Positions 50,872-59,541 of a stretch of 64,000 nucleotides of DNA are shown here, one piece after another. Source of the DNA: an uncultured beta proteobacterium. GTDB lineage: Bacteria > Pseudomonadota > Gammaproteobacteria > Burkholderiales > Rhodocyclaceae. The translations under genes and the position numbers were made by a program. The notes below the pieces were generated by a model that saw only the letters and a list, made by a program, of their open reading frames with translations, did no database searches and was not told the origin of the DNA. The stretch's first letter is position 1; every line of letters begins with the position of its first letter. The stretch covers positions 62,001-126,000 of the forward strand of contig CAIVQO010000011.1 of NCBI GenBank assembly GCA_903908065.1, in the 5' to 3' direction.

Positions 50872-51536
50872 TGCTTCTCTCCAGACCGCCTGCGCCCCTT
50901 GCGCTCCTTGATGCCTTTCAATGCATCGAGTTTCTTCCTGTACTCGTCAGCTTTTGCGATATTTACAGACAGGCCATATCCGCCGGTACGATGTGCCGCC
51001 TCCAGAGCCTCCAGCGCGGTGACGAATCCATCGTCCGCCGCGGAAGTGATCCATTTCAACGCATCTGAACCCTTGCGCTCAGATTCGGGTATGCCCAGGT
51101 CACCATGGATATAACCTGCCGCCAGGGCAGCTATTGCCGGCTTGTGGCCAGCTTCGGCTGCCCGGGTATATAGCTTGCGAGCCTCAACGACATTTTTGGC
51201 GACACCCTCTCCGGCAGCAAACATCGTGCCCAAGCCAAAGATTCCGTCAAGATTTCCGGAGGCGGCTGCCTTGCGGTAATACGCAACCGCTTCCTCATCC
51301 TGATCCGCCGCATCGAGAATCGATGCCAGCAATGCCTGGGACTGCGCATGGCCCGCATCGGCGGCCTTGCGCAATACCGGAATCGCGGTGGCGAAATCAG
51401 CGCGCTGATATGACAGCAGCCCCGCCGCGTAGTCTTCCTCAACACCTGCCCGAGCGCCTCCTGCCAAACCAAAAATCAGCACCGAGGCGACCAGCGATCG
51501 CCGAAGCGACGACGCCAACAAACTATCAAGGGCCAT
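50868..51536 (-). CDS. Exported Sel1-repeat protein
   Basis: A 222-aa protein with a signal peptide (LRRSLVASVLIFGLAGGARA) and about four Sel1-like helical repeats (AIPVLRKAADAGHAQSQALL, AVAYYRKAAASGNLDG, ARKLYTRAAEAGHKPA, DALKWITSAADDGF). It ends in a basic tail. Sel1 repeats are scaffolds for protein contacts, so it may assemble the cytochromes and propellers in the periplasm. ATG 51536 follows GGAGG by about 5 bases. It is the first gene after the response regulator, 44 bases downstream. Confidence 0.85.
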   Translation of the reverse strand: MALDSLLASSLRRSLVASVLIFGLAGGARAGVEEDYAAGLLSYQRADFATAIPVLRKAADAGHAQSQALLASILDAADQDEEAVAYYRKAAASGNLDGIFGLGTMFAAGEGVAKNVVEARKLYTRAAEAGHKPAIAALAAGYIHGDLGIPESERKGSDALKWITSAADDGFVTALEALEAAHRTGGYGLSVNIAKADEYRKKLDALKGIKERKGRRRSGEKQ

Positions 51537-51559
51537 GCAACCTCCAGTCAAATAACATG

Positions 51560-51576
51560 CCTTGCAAACTGCAAGG
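51560..51576. other. Perfect inverted repeat between regulator and target genes
   Basis: CCTTGCA and TGCAAGG with a 3-base centre (AAC), located between the response-regulator stop (51581) and the Sel1-protein ATG (51536). It may be an RNA hairpin separating regulator and structural genes, or a regulator binding site. No T run follows. A sigma-54 promoter reading was tried and fails on spacing by one base. Confidence 0.45.
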
Positions 51577-51580
51577 CCGA

Positions 51581-52945
51581 TCAAGTCATTCCCAGTGCCT
51601 CGAATTCATCGAGCTTGCGATACAGGCTTGATAGTCCGATTTCGAGTTGTGACGCCGCCGCCTTCCGATCGCCACCGCAATCTTTCAGGACTCGGAAAAT
51701 GATATCAGCCTCGGCACGACGCACCTGTTCGCGCAAACTTCCGCCAGCCGCGCTTTTCGGCTCGTGGGTCAAGGAATTCGACCTTGCCGACAAGCCCGGA
51801 GGCAAATCGGCAATCGTGATCCTTCCGCCGTCCGCCATGATCAAGGCACGCCCGATCACGTTCTCGAGTTCCCTGAGATTTCCTGGCCAACGATATTCCA
51901 AAAGCAATTCTTCGGCTGCCGGATCGAGCGCTATGTCGGACGCACCCTTGATCTTTGCGGCATCGAGAAAGAAGCCGATCAGCCGCAACAAATCATCGCC
52001 CCGCTCGCGCAGTGGCGGAAGATCGATATGAAACTGAGAGATACGGAAATACAGGTCCTCGCGGAAGGTTCCCGCAGCGATCATCGCCGGCAGGTCGCGA
52101 TTGGTGGCAACGATGATACGGGTATCGACCTTTCGCAATTGCTCGCTGCCGACCGGGCGGATCTCCTTGTCCTCGATCACATGCAGCATTTTGGTCTGCA
52201 TATGCAAGGGCAGTTCACCGATTTCGTCGAGAAACAGTGTTCCGTTGTCCGCCTGGGCGAAAAGGCCCTTCCGCGCTTGAGATGCCCCGGTGAAAGCGCC
52301 CTTGGTGTGGCCGAACAATTCACTTTCCAGCAGATTCTCCGGGATGGCGCTGCAATTCACGGGAATGAACGGCGCCTCGCCTCGCGCGCTCTGGTCGTGT
52401 ATAGATCGGGCCAATACCCCTTTGCCGGTTCCGCTTTCACCAGTAATTAAGACTGTGTTGTCAATTGCGGCAACGCGGCTCGCCAAGCGCTCGACCGCAA
52501 GCATCGGCGCGGAACTGAACTTGAATCGGGTGTTCTCCCGCTCGGCGCTGACGAACTTGCGCAAGGCCACGTTTTCGGCCTTCAGCCCCAGGAGCGTTTG
52601 CGCCTGGCGCAGGCGGTAGAGCAGTTCTTCGCTGTCCACCGGCTTGACCATGTAATCCATGGCCCCGGCCCGCAGGGCCTCGACCGCGGTCTGCACCGAC
52701 GCAAAGGCCGTCACCATGATGAACAGTGTCGGAATTCCCGACCCCTTCATGCTGCGCACCAGTTCCACGCCATCGCCATCCTGCATGCGTATGTCGCATA
52801 TTGCGACATCAAAATCCCCGCGAACCAGTTTCGCCGCTGCCTCCTTCACACCGGAAGCGCTATCCACCGAGTAACCGGCGCGGCGAACGGTGGCAGCAAT
52901 GATCTGCCGCAATGCAAGTTCGTCGTCGATGACCAGTACGTGCAC
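51581..52945 (-). CDS. NtrC-family sigma-54-dependent response regulator
   Basis: A 454-aa activator. The receiver domain (1-115) has the phospho-acceptor Asp51 in AICDIRMQDGDG and Lys101. The AAA+ domain (about 145-375) has Walker A GESGTGKG (169-176), the sigma-54 contact loop GAFTGA (216-221) and Walker B LFLDEIGELP. The Fis-type helix-turn-helix near the C-terminus is in DRKAAASQLEIGLSSLYRKL. All parts needed for activation are intact. It is 12 bases downstream of its histidine kinase and directly upstream of the cytochrome/propeller genes, which are its most likely targets (inference). Confidence 0.95.
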   Translation of the reverse strand: MHVLVIDDELALRQIIAATVRRAGYSVDSASGVKEAAAKLVRGDFDVAICDIRMQDGDGVELVRSMKGSGIPTLFIMVTAFASVQTAVEALRAGAMDYMVKPVDSEELLYRLRQAQTLLGLKAENVALRKFVSAERENTRFKFSSAPMLAVERLASRVAAIDNTVLITGESGTGKGVLARSIHDQSARGEAPFIPVNCSAIPENLLESELFGHTKGAFTGASQARKGLFAQADNGTLFLDEIGELPLHMQTKMLHVIEDKEIRPVGSEQLRKVDTRIIVATNRDLPAMIAAGTFREDLYFRISQFHIDLPPLRERGDDLLRLIGFFLDAAKIKGASDIALDPAAEELLLEYRWPGNLRELENVIGRALIMADGGRITIADLPPGLSARSNSLTHEPKSAAGGSLREQVRRAEADIIFRVLKDCGGDRKAAASQLEIGLSSLYRKLDEFEALGMT

Positions 52946-52957
52946 CTGCTTATGCTC

Positions 52958-54487
52958 CTATGTGTTTCCGTCCGACGGCATCGGGAGTGAAATGTTCACC
53001 ATAGTGCCGCGACCAGGATCTGATTCAATGGCTATTGTGCCCCCATCCTGCTCGACGAGGTTGCGGCAAAGGGACAATCCGAGCCCGGAACCTCTGCCCG
53101 GCGGCTTGGTGGTGAAATGCGGATCAAAAACCCTCGCCAAATTCTCCGACGCAATGCCTGGCCCGTTGTCGCTGACACGGAGCACGATTCTATCGCCAAG
53201 GCGGAGGGACGCCACCGTGATGCACGGAAGCTCACCTGCCTTTCCCTCCAGCGCGTCCGCCGCATTGATCAACAGGTTCATCAATACCTGGACGAGATGA
53301 TCGGAAACCACGAACACTGCCGGCAAACCGTCGGCAAGCTCCTGGACAAGTCGGATTCCGCGAAAACGCTTGTCGAAGCTGATGAACGTACAGGTACTCC
53401 GCACCAGGGCATTCAGATCGACAAAACCTGGAACCAAGGGACGTTGCAGGGAAAACTCGCCGATCTGACGGGTGATCGCCATTACGCGCCGCGCCTGTTC
53501 AAGAATCAGGTCGATCTGGTGATCGGCCCGCCGTCGCTGCACATCCTTGCCAGCGCGGTCTTCAACCAGCGACTCGGCCAGACCGACAATCGCCGCCAGC
53601 GGGTTATTGATTTCGTGGGCAACCGCAGCTGCGAGCGAGCCGACCGCCGCCATTTTTTCGGTATGGAAATGCTGCTGTCGACTGAGTTCTAGTTGGCTGT
53701 CTCGCGACTTCAGCTGCGCTTCCATATCGTTAATCGCCGACATCAACACACCCAGCTCATCATTGCGTGTCACCGGCAGGGGCTCGCCGCGATATCCAAG
53801 CACGATTTCGCCGGCCCTGACCTTGATCAGGCCGATGTCGCGGGCCAGTCGGCGAAAAAAAAGCCCCCCGATTCCCCCGACGATCACCACACCGGCTGCC
53901 ACGAGCAGAAAAAGCTCCAGCGTCAGACGGCTGAACACGGTGCGATAGCCCTCAAGGATCTCCGCCTTGCTCCCGCGTATCGACAGTGTCAATTGGTCAA
54001 GCTTGAGCACCAGTTCATGGAGGGTTTCGCGCAAACGAGCGATTTCTCCCCGTGATGGCGCACGCTGAAGCTCCGCGTTGCTCTTGCGCAGGCGATCGAT
54101 GAATCCACCAAGGTCACCCCCATAACTGGATTCGATTCGACTCAGTTGCGAAACCAGACCATCGATCTCCTGGGTCAAGAGGCGACCGGCGGTGGAGATA
54201 TCTTCGGACAGGTAATTCTCATTCACCGTGAGGATGGCATGGGATACTACGTAGTTCACCGCGAGCTGTTGTTCCTCGCGACCATGAATCGCCTCCAGCT
54301 CGCTCATGGAAGCAAACAGCATGAGCCGCTCCGACGCAATCAAGGCCGTGGCGAGCACGAGATAGACGATCATGCCACCGAAGATTCTCCAGCCCTTGCG
54401 GGCGAACCCAACCGGCTGCACGCCCTCTGCCGCGAGCCCGGTCGAAGAATTCTTCGGAAAGATGAGCACTTTGTCTCGGCTCTTCAT
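52958..54487 (-). CDS. Membrane sensor histidine kinase (NtrB/ZraS-like)
   Basis: A 509-aa kinase. The two membrane helices (about 34-58 and 187-211) enclose a roughly 130-residue helical periplasmic sensor with many leucines. A HAMP-like linker follows, then HisKA with the phospho-site His291 in AAVAHEINNPLAAIVGL. The C-terminal HATPase has NLLINAADALEGK, VSDNGPGIASENL and GRGSGLGLSLCRNLVEQDGG. The signal is not evident from sequence; no haem or metal motif is seen in the sensor. It forms a two-component pair with the next gene and is divergent from a second Sel1 gene (102-base gap with no clear promoter). Confidence 0.94.
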   Translation of the reverse strand: MKSRDKVLIFPKNSSTGLAAEGVQPVGFARKGWRIFGGMIVYLVLATALIASERLMLFASMSELEAIHGREEQQLAVNYVVSHAILTVNENYLSEDISTAGRLLTQEIDGLVSQLSRIESSYGGDLGGFIDRLRKSNAELQRAPSRGEIARLRETLHELVLKLDQLTLSIRGSKAEILEGYRTVFSRLTLELFLLVAAGVVIVGGIGGLFFRRLARDIGLIKVRAGEIVLGYRGEPLPVTRNDELGVLMSAINDMEAQLKSRDSQLELSRQQHFHTEKMAAVGSLAAAVAHEINNPLAAIVGLAESLVEDRAGKDVQRRRADHQIDLILEQARRVMAITRQIGEFSLQRPLVPGFVDLNALVRSTCTFISFDKRFRGIRLVQELADGLPAVFVVSDHLVQVLMNLLINAADALEGKAGELPCITVASLRLGDRIVLRVSDNGPGIASENLARVFDPHFTTKPPGRGSGLGLSLCRNLVEQDGGTIAIESDPGRGTMVNISLPMPSDGNT

Positions 54488-54589
54488 CGGTTGGTGTCTG
54501 GCGCCTGGTTCAGAATGAGGGAGAAGCCCGGTAGAATCGCGAGCGACGCGTCATACAAACGAAAAAACCTGCAAACCGAAGGACTCGAA

Positions 54590-55150
54590 ATGCCCACACG
54601 ACGGGCCACGTTGTTGCTACTAGCCTGTTTTGCACTGCCGGCCACCCTGGCCTTGGCGACGCCGCTCGACGATGCCCTCAAGGCACTCGAGGCGGGCAGC
54701 AGCCCCAAGGCGGTCGAAACCCTGATCAAGCTCGCCAACGAAGGCAATCCGCTGGCCCAGTTCCGACTTGGCGGCCTGTACTATCACGGGCAAGGTGTCG
54801 CCGAAGACGAGAACATGGCGATTTACTGGTGGAAGAAGGCCGCCGCTACAGGGAATGCGGAGGCCATGTTCCAAATCGCCCACGCCTATCTTTTTGGCCA
54901 TACCGCGGCCAAGGGCGTGGCCGATCCGGACCGCGAAGCGGCTCTGTGGTATTTCCAGGCGGCAAGTGCCGGGCACCCGGAAGCGGCCTATACACTCGGC
55001 CTGCTTTTCCTGGCCGGAAAAGGCGTCGTCGAAGACCGTGGCGAGGCGATCCGCTGGTTTCGCAACGCCGCCGCCAAGGGACATGTCGAAGCCCGCAAAG
55101 CAGCTGAAACTGCGGAAAAGGAAGCCGCGCGAAGCAAGTCCCGGCGGTAA
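54590..55150 (+). CDS. Exported Sel1-repeat protein
   Basis: A 186-aa protein with a signal peptide (RRATLLLLACFALPATLALA). At least three clear Sel1 repeats follow (AQFRLGGLYYHGQGVAEDENMAIYWW, AMFQIAHAYLFGHTAAKGV with the following WYFQAASAGH, and AAYTLGLLFLAGKGVVEDRGEAIRWF) and a basic Ala/Lys-rich tail. ATG 54590 has AAGGA at 6 bases; an in-frame upstream extension runs into the kinase gene and is rejected. It is divergent from the kinase and may belong to the same system as the other Sel1 protein. Confidence 0.85.
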   Translation: MPTRRATLLLLACFALPATLALATPLDDALKALEAGSSPKAVETLIKLANEGNPLAQFRLGGLYYHGQGVAEDENMAIYWWKKAAATGNAEAMFQIAHAYLFGHTAAKGVADPDREAALWYFQAASAGHPEAAYTLGLLFLAGKGVVEDRGEAIRWFRNAAAKGHVEARKAAETAEKEAARSKSRR

Positions 55151-55161
55151 CCGCCACCGCG

Positions 55162-55192
55162 AGACGCGCGCTCGAAAACTCGGGCCGCGTCT
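55162..55192. other. Stem-loop between convergent genes
   Basis: A 7-bp perfect stem AGACGCG / CGCGTCT with a 17-base loop in the 50-base gap between the convergent Sel1 and ccmI genes. No T tract is present, so a terminator role is only possible. Confidence 0.3.
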
Positions 55193-55200
55193 GGCTACAT

Positions 55201-56445
55201 TCACTTTGCCACACCATTGATCGTGACGGTGATCCCGGTCGTGCCGAGCGGAACCGGCGCCGAGTAACCCTCCAAATCGCCTGGTTTGGCGATCGCGTCT
55301 CCGCTGCGTGAAACGCGGGCCCCGATGATCACGGAGTTCGCCGACGACAGCTTTACGTTCGGCGCCATCGACATCGAGTCATCCAGCTTGAAGGCATGCG
55401 GGAAACGCGCGCCATTCACGCGTGCCATGGCCAACGGTATGCGCGATCCATCGCTGTTGCGGGCAAAAATGAACAATGTCGCCTCAGCCGGGAGCTTGGA
55501 CACAAACTCGGGAACGAGCGCAATCGTCCCGGCTACCGACGCGACACCCGTACCCGACTTGGCTGTCCTGGCGGGAACCTCCTGCGCGGGCGAGGCCTGA
55601 GTCCCGCCCATTCGGCGCTCCGCATCGGCAATGCTGTTGGAAATGCTCTGCGCCGCCTGCGAATCGGCGGGGACCAGTGTCAGGATCGTGCGCCAGTCCT
55701 TGACCGCCGACGGATAATCGCCGCGCTCGAAGGCCGCCGTACCCGACAAGGCCAGCGACTTGATATGGCGCGGATCGATTGCCAGCGCGCGTGCAATGAT
55801 CTTTTCCGGCTCGCCCGAGAGGCGGCGACCCTGCGCCATGGCAACGACATCCGCATAGTCCGCAAGCAGGGCGGCGTTTGGCGGCAGTAACGTCGTGGCC
55901 CGACCAAACGCCGCCGCCGATTCCGGATACCGCCCCAAAACCGAATACGAGCGCGCCAGCATCAGCCAGCCCTCGCCATCATCGGGATTGCTTTGCAAGC
56001 GCTCGGCGAGCTTCGCGGCCATGTTCTGGATCTGCTGCGGATTCAGGGCATGGTTGCCCGCCGCATCCGTTGCCGGCGCCGGGCGCAGCGCCTCCGGACT
56101 CCCCAACCACACATAGAACCCGATTGCGAGCACGGGCACGCCCAAACCGACCAAGGCAGCGAGAGCAGGCTTGCGTGCGGCATCCGCCTTTGTTGCGAGA
56201 GGCTTGGTGCCGTCTTCCAGGGCACGCTTTTCCAATTCGGCCTGTTCCTCGACAAAAACACCGGAATCGAGGAGACCTGCCTTGCGCTGCTCGTCAAGCT
56301 CACCAAGCTGTTCGCGCAATACCGCGATGCTGAGTTCGCTTGCACTGCCGACATGCAGCTTGCGTTCGCGCAGCAACAGGGGATAGAGCAACAGGGCCAG
56401 CACGACCAAGGTCAGCAGCGTGGCAAGTACGATGAACCCGGTCAT
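55201..56445 (-). CDS. ccmI: Cytochrome c maturation protein CcmI
   Basis: Holds apocytochrome c for haem attachment by CcmF/CcmH. The 414-aa product has two membrane helices (about 4-25 and 93-113) with a cytoplasmic loop between (REQLGELDEQRKAGLLD). A TPR domain follows (about 135-275; DDGEGWLMLARSYSVLGRYPES is a clear repeat). A C-terminal periplasmic beta domain (TLFIFARNSDGSRIPLAMARV) is typical of the long CcmI form. The ATG overlaps the ccmH stop as ATGA. It is the last gene of the minus-strand ccm series. Confidence 0.93.
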   Translation of the reverse strand: MTGFIVLATLLTLVVLALLLYPLLLRERKLHVGSASELSIAVLREQLGELDEQRKAGLLDSGVFVEEQAELEKRALEDGTKPLATKADAARKPALAALVGLGVPVLAIGFYVWLGSPEALRPAPATDAAGNHALNPQQIQNMAAKLAERLQSNPDDGEGWLMLARSYSVLGRYPESAAAFGRATTLLPPNAALLADYADVVAMAQGRRLSGEPEKIIARALAIDPRHIKSLALSGTAAFERGDYPSAVKDWRTILTLVPADSQAAQSISNSIADAERRMGGTQASPAQEVPARTAKSGTGVASVAGTIALVPEFVSKLPAEATLFIFARNSDGSRIPLAMARVNGARFPHAFKLDDSMSMAPNVKLSSANSVIIGARVSRSGDAIAKPGDLEGYSAPVPLGTTGITVTINGVAK

Positions 56446-56960
56446 TTGCCGTCACCTTCACTTTTGCCCAGCAGGCTCGCGGCCTGGCGGTGTTCGCTTT
56501 CGCTCAACTCGCTTCCCGCCTGCGCCGAACGCTTGCGCAACTTGACTGCCAGGAACGCCAGAGCAATCACCAACAGTAGGAAGGGGCCGCCCCACAACAG
56601 CCAGGTGGTGCTCTTTACCGGCGGCCGATAAAGCACGAAATCGCCATAGCGCTGCACCATGAAATCGATGATTTCCTTGTCGCTCTTGCCGGCCACGATC
56701 ATGCCGCGGATCTCGCGCTTCATGTCGGAGGAAAAGGAGGACTGGGAATCCGCGATGCTCTGCCCCATGCAGGTCAGGCATCGCAACTCCTCGGCCAGCC
56801 GGTTGACGCGCGCCTCCACCACCGGGTCGCCCAGCGGTTGCGCCGCGCCGCCCTCGGCGGCAAAAGCGGGTGCCAGAATGAATGTGGAAAACGCGAGGAC
56901 CAGAAATCGGCGTAGCGCCAGCGCCGACTTTCGCATCGCAAGCAAAAGCAGATCAGCCAC
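56442..56960 (-). CDS. ccmH: Cytochrome c maturation protein CcmH
   Basis: Periplasmic membrane-anchored thiol oxidoreductase that handles apocytochrome cysteines. The 172-aa product has a signal peptide and the family motif LRCLTCMGQSIADSQ (CxxC; most CcmH read RCxxCQNQxIADS). VAGKSDKEIIDFMVQRYGDFVLYRPP follows, and a membrane helix near 118-140. ATG 56960 overlaps ccmG by 8 bases; ATG 56936 is an alternative and would start exactly within the dispersed palindrome at 56903-56932, which encodes the signal peptide's n-region (KSALALRRF). Confidence 0.93.
   Translation of the reverse strand: MADLLLLAMRKSALALRRFLVLAFSTFILAPAFAAEGGAAQPLGDPVVEARVNRLAEELRCLTCMGQSIADSQSSFSSDMKREIRGMIVAGKSDKEIIDFMVQRYGDFVLYRPPVKSTTWLLWGGPFLLLVIALAFLAVKLRKRSAQAGSELSESEHRQAASLLGKSEGDGK
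56903..56932 (-). repeat. Dispersed palindromic element, copy 6
   Basis: On the minus strand: arm GAAAGTCGGCG, loop CTGGCGCTA, arm CGCCGATTTC. The arms pair apart from one unpaired base. It contains the shared 16-mer (56916-56931) and encodes the start of the CcmH signal peptide. Confidence 0.75.
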
Positions 56961-57483
56961 GCGACAACTCCTCGGCCAGGGGCAGTATCTTGGATTTCAG
57001 CGCTTCTTCGGTAACCGGGCCGATATGCTTGTAGCGTATGGTGCCGGCCTTGTCGATGAGGAAAGTTTCCGGCACGCCATACACGCCAAAGTCGATGCCT
57101 ACCCGCCCGTCGGCATCGAAGGCTGATACGGCATAGGGGTCGCCCCCGTGCTGATTCAGCCAGGTGATCGCCGCGCCACGCTCGTCCTTGTAGTTCAGGC
57201 CGACGATGGGGATGCGGTTTTGCCTGTTCAGATCGATCAGCACCGGGTGCTCCTGCTTGCACGAGACGCACCAGGATGCCCAGACGTTCAGCAGCCAGAC
57301 CTTGCCACGCATGTCCTCGGGGGAAATCGATTTGTCGCTGGCATGGAGCTGGGCCAGACGAAAGGCCGGAACTGGCTTGCCGATCAAAGGCGACGGCACC
57401 TCACGCGGATTGAGGCGCAGGCCCACCGCGAGGAAGCCGGCAAGCACAAGAAAAATTGCAAGGGGAAACAAAAAGCGTCGCAT
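56953..57483 (-). CDS. ccmG: Thiol:disulfide interchange protein CcmG/DsbE
   Basis: Periplasmic, membrane-tethered thioredoxin that reduces apocytochrome c or CcmH. The 176-aa product has an N-terminal anchor (RRFLFPLAIFLVLAGFLAVG) and GKVWLLNVWASWCVSCKQEHP with the CxxC active site. The middle pair is Val-Ser rather than the common Pro-Thr. The CcmG-specific GVYGVPETFLID loop is present. It starts 9 bases after ccmF. Confidence 0.95.
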   Translation of the reverse strand: MRRFLFPLAIFLVLAGFLAVGLRLNPREVPSPLIGKPVPAFRLAQLHASDKSISPEDMRGKVWLLNVWASWCVSCKQEHPVLIDLNRQNRIPIVGLNYKDERGAAITWLNQHGGDPYAVSAFDADGRVGIDFGVYGVPETFLIDKAGTIRYKHIGPVTEEALKSKILPLAEELSRG

Positions 57484-57492
57484 CTAAGCTCC

Positions 57493-59472
57493 TTAAGCCG
57501 CCACAGCGGACCGCTCATCCGCCAGATTTTCACGTTGTTTGATGCGGTAGCGGCGATCGGATGCCGCCAGCAAACCGCCCAGGGCCATCAGCAAGCAGCC
57601 GCCCCAGATCCACACCACCAAGGGCTTGTGCTGTACTCGAACGATCCAGGACACATCATCGACCGGTTCGCCAAGCGAAACGTAAAGGTCGCGGAAGATG
57701 CCGCTGTCGATTGCCGCCTCGGTCATGGGCATGCGCTGCACCAGATACATGCGCTTTTCCGGATGCATCACCGTGACTGGCGTCCCGCCGCGGCTCACGT
57801 TCACGGTCGCGCGTACCGCCATGTAATTCGGCCCGCGGATTTCCTGCAGGTCCACCAGTTGGAAGTCGTAGCCGCCGGCGCTTGCCCGCTCGCCCGGTTG
57901 CATCTTGACCTCGCTTGCCGTCTCGTAGGACTTGACCACGGCAACGCCCAGAATGAACACGCCGATGCCGATATGCGCCAGCAGCATGCCCCATTTTGCC
58001 AATGGCATCGCGCGCATGCGCGCCGGTATCGCCTGGCTGCCGCCACCGCCGTGCATCAGGTGCTCGACCACCTGGCTCAGACTGGAGACGATGGCCCACA
58101 CACCCAACAGCACGCCAAACGCCAGTACCGGCGCCCAGCGCCCCAGCGCCAGGGGCAAGGCGACGGCCGCGGCAACCGCCAGGCCGACCGACCAGCGCAG
58201 GCGCGGCCAGAAATCGATCAGTCGCGCCTGTTTCCAGCGGGCGAACGGCCCCAGCCCCATCAGCAGGATCAGCGGCGCCATGAGCGGGAAAAAGACGGCC
58301 TCGAAGTAAGGGGGGCCTACGGAAACCTTGCCCAGGCCCAGCGCGTCGAGAAACAAGGGGTACAGGGTGCCAAGCAGCACGGCACCGGCGGCAACCACCA
58401 GCAGCACGTTATTGACCAGCAGGAAGGTCTCGCGCGAAAACATCTCGAACTTGCCGCCCAGCCCCACCGACGGTGCACGCCAGGCGTACAGGACCAGTGA
58501 AACGCCAACCACCAGCACCAGGAAGCCAAGCACGAAAACGCCGCGGCGCGGATCGGTCGCGAAGGCATGGACCGAGGTCAATACGCCCGAGCGCACCAGG
58601 AAGGTACCGAGCAAGGAAAGCGAGAAGGCCATGATCGCCAGCAGCACGGTCCAGTTCTTGAATCCGCCGCGCTTTTCGGTGACCGCCAGGGAATGGATCA
58701 GCGCCGTACCCACCAGCCAGGGCATGAAGGATGCATTCTCGACCGGATCCCAGAACCACCAGCCGCCCCAGCCCAGTTCGTAATAGGCCCACCATGAGCC
58801 GATCGCAATGCCGAGCGTGAGAAACATCCAGGCGATGGTGGTCCAGGGGCGCGACCAGCGCGCCCAGGCTGCGTCGAGGCGACCGGAGATGAGTGCCGAG
58901 ACGGCGAAGGCGAATGCCACGGCAAATCCGACATAGCCCATGTACAGCAGCGGCGGATGGATCGCCATGCCCGGGTCCTGCAGCAGCGGATTGAGGTCGC
59001 GCCCGTCGGCGGCGGCAGGCAGCAGGCGCTCGAAGGGATTCGAGGTCAACAACAGAAAGAGGACGAAGCCGACCGTGATCAAGCCCATCACACCCAGTGC
59101 ATTGGCCACGGTTTGCAGCGGAAGACGCTGGCTGAAGGCGGCTACGGCGACGGTCCACAGCGAGAGGATGAAGACCCAGAGCAGCATCGAGCCTTCATGG
59201 CCACCCCAGACCGCCGTCACCTTGTAGAACGTCGGCAGCATCGAGTTCGAGTTCTGCGCCACGTAGAGCACGGAGAAATCGTTGCCGACGAAGGCTGTGA
59301 CGAGGCAGGCAAACGCCGTTCCCATCGCCAGGAATTGCGCCGCCGCCGCGGGACGGGCGAGGCTCATGAGGCGTACGTCGCCGCGCAGGCCGCCGACAAT
59401 GGGCACCACGCCCTGCACCAGCGCAATGCCCAGCGCCAGGATCAAGGAAAACTGGCCAAGTTCAGGAAACAT
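57493..59472 (-). CDS. ccmF: Cytochrome c haem lyase subunit CcmF
   Basis: Large integral membrane protein that ligates haem to apocytochrome c. The 659-aa product has about 14 membrane helices. The WWD haem-handling domain is WGGWWFWDPVENASFMPWL (residues about 233-251). Other recognisable stretches are MLPTFYKVTAVWGGHEGSMLLW, HPPLLYMGYVGF and RSGVLTSVHAFATDP. ccmABCDE are not in the window and must lie elsewhere, or be functionally replaced. The gene follows a TPR gene by 69 bases. Confidence 0.96.
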   Translation of the reverse strand: MFPELGQFSLILALGIALVQGVVPIVGGLRGDVRLMSLARPAAAAQFLAMGTAFACLVTAFVGNDFSVLYVAQNSNSMLPTFYKVTAVWGGHEGSMLLWVFILSLWTVAVAAFSQRLPLQTVANALGVMGLITVGFVLFLLLTSNPFERLLPAAADGRDLNPLLQDPGMAIHPPLLYMGYVGFAVAFAFAVSALISGRLDAAWARWSRPWTTIAWMFLTLGIAIGSWWAYYELGWGGWWFWDPVENASFMPWLVGTALIHSLAVTEKRGGFKNWTVLLAIMAFSLSLLGTFLVRSGVLTSVHAFATDPRRGVFVLGFLVLVVGVSLVLYAWRAPSVGLGGKFEMFSRETFLLVNNVLLVVAAGAVLLGTLYPLFLDALGLGKVSVGPPYFEAVFFPLMAPLILLMGLGPFARWKQARLIDFWPRLRWSVGLAVAAAVALPLALGRWAPVLAFGVLLGVWAIVSSLSQVVEHLMHGGGGSQAIPARMRAMPLAKWGMLLAHIGIGVFILGVAVVKSYETASEVKMQPGERASAGGYDFQLVDLQEIRGPNYMAVRATVNVSRGGTPVTVMHPEKRMYLVQRMPMTEAAIDSGIFRDLYVSLGEPVDDVSWIVRVQHKPLVVWIWGGCLLMALGGLLAASDRRYRIKQRENLADERSAVAA

Positions 59473-59541
59473 TGAATACTCCCAACGCGGATCGCTCCGC
59501 AGAAAAACAGGCGAAAAGCAGACGCAAACTACGTGCCAACA

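Noticed and set aside
51555-51580. Possible sigma-54 -24/-12 promoter before the Sel1 gene
   Set aside because: A GG and a GC are present around the inverted repeat, but the spacing is one base too long, which is not tolerated by sigma-54.
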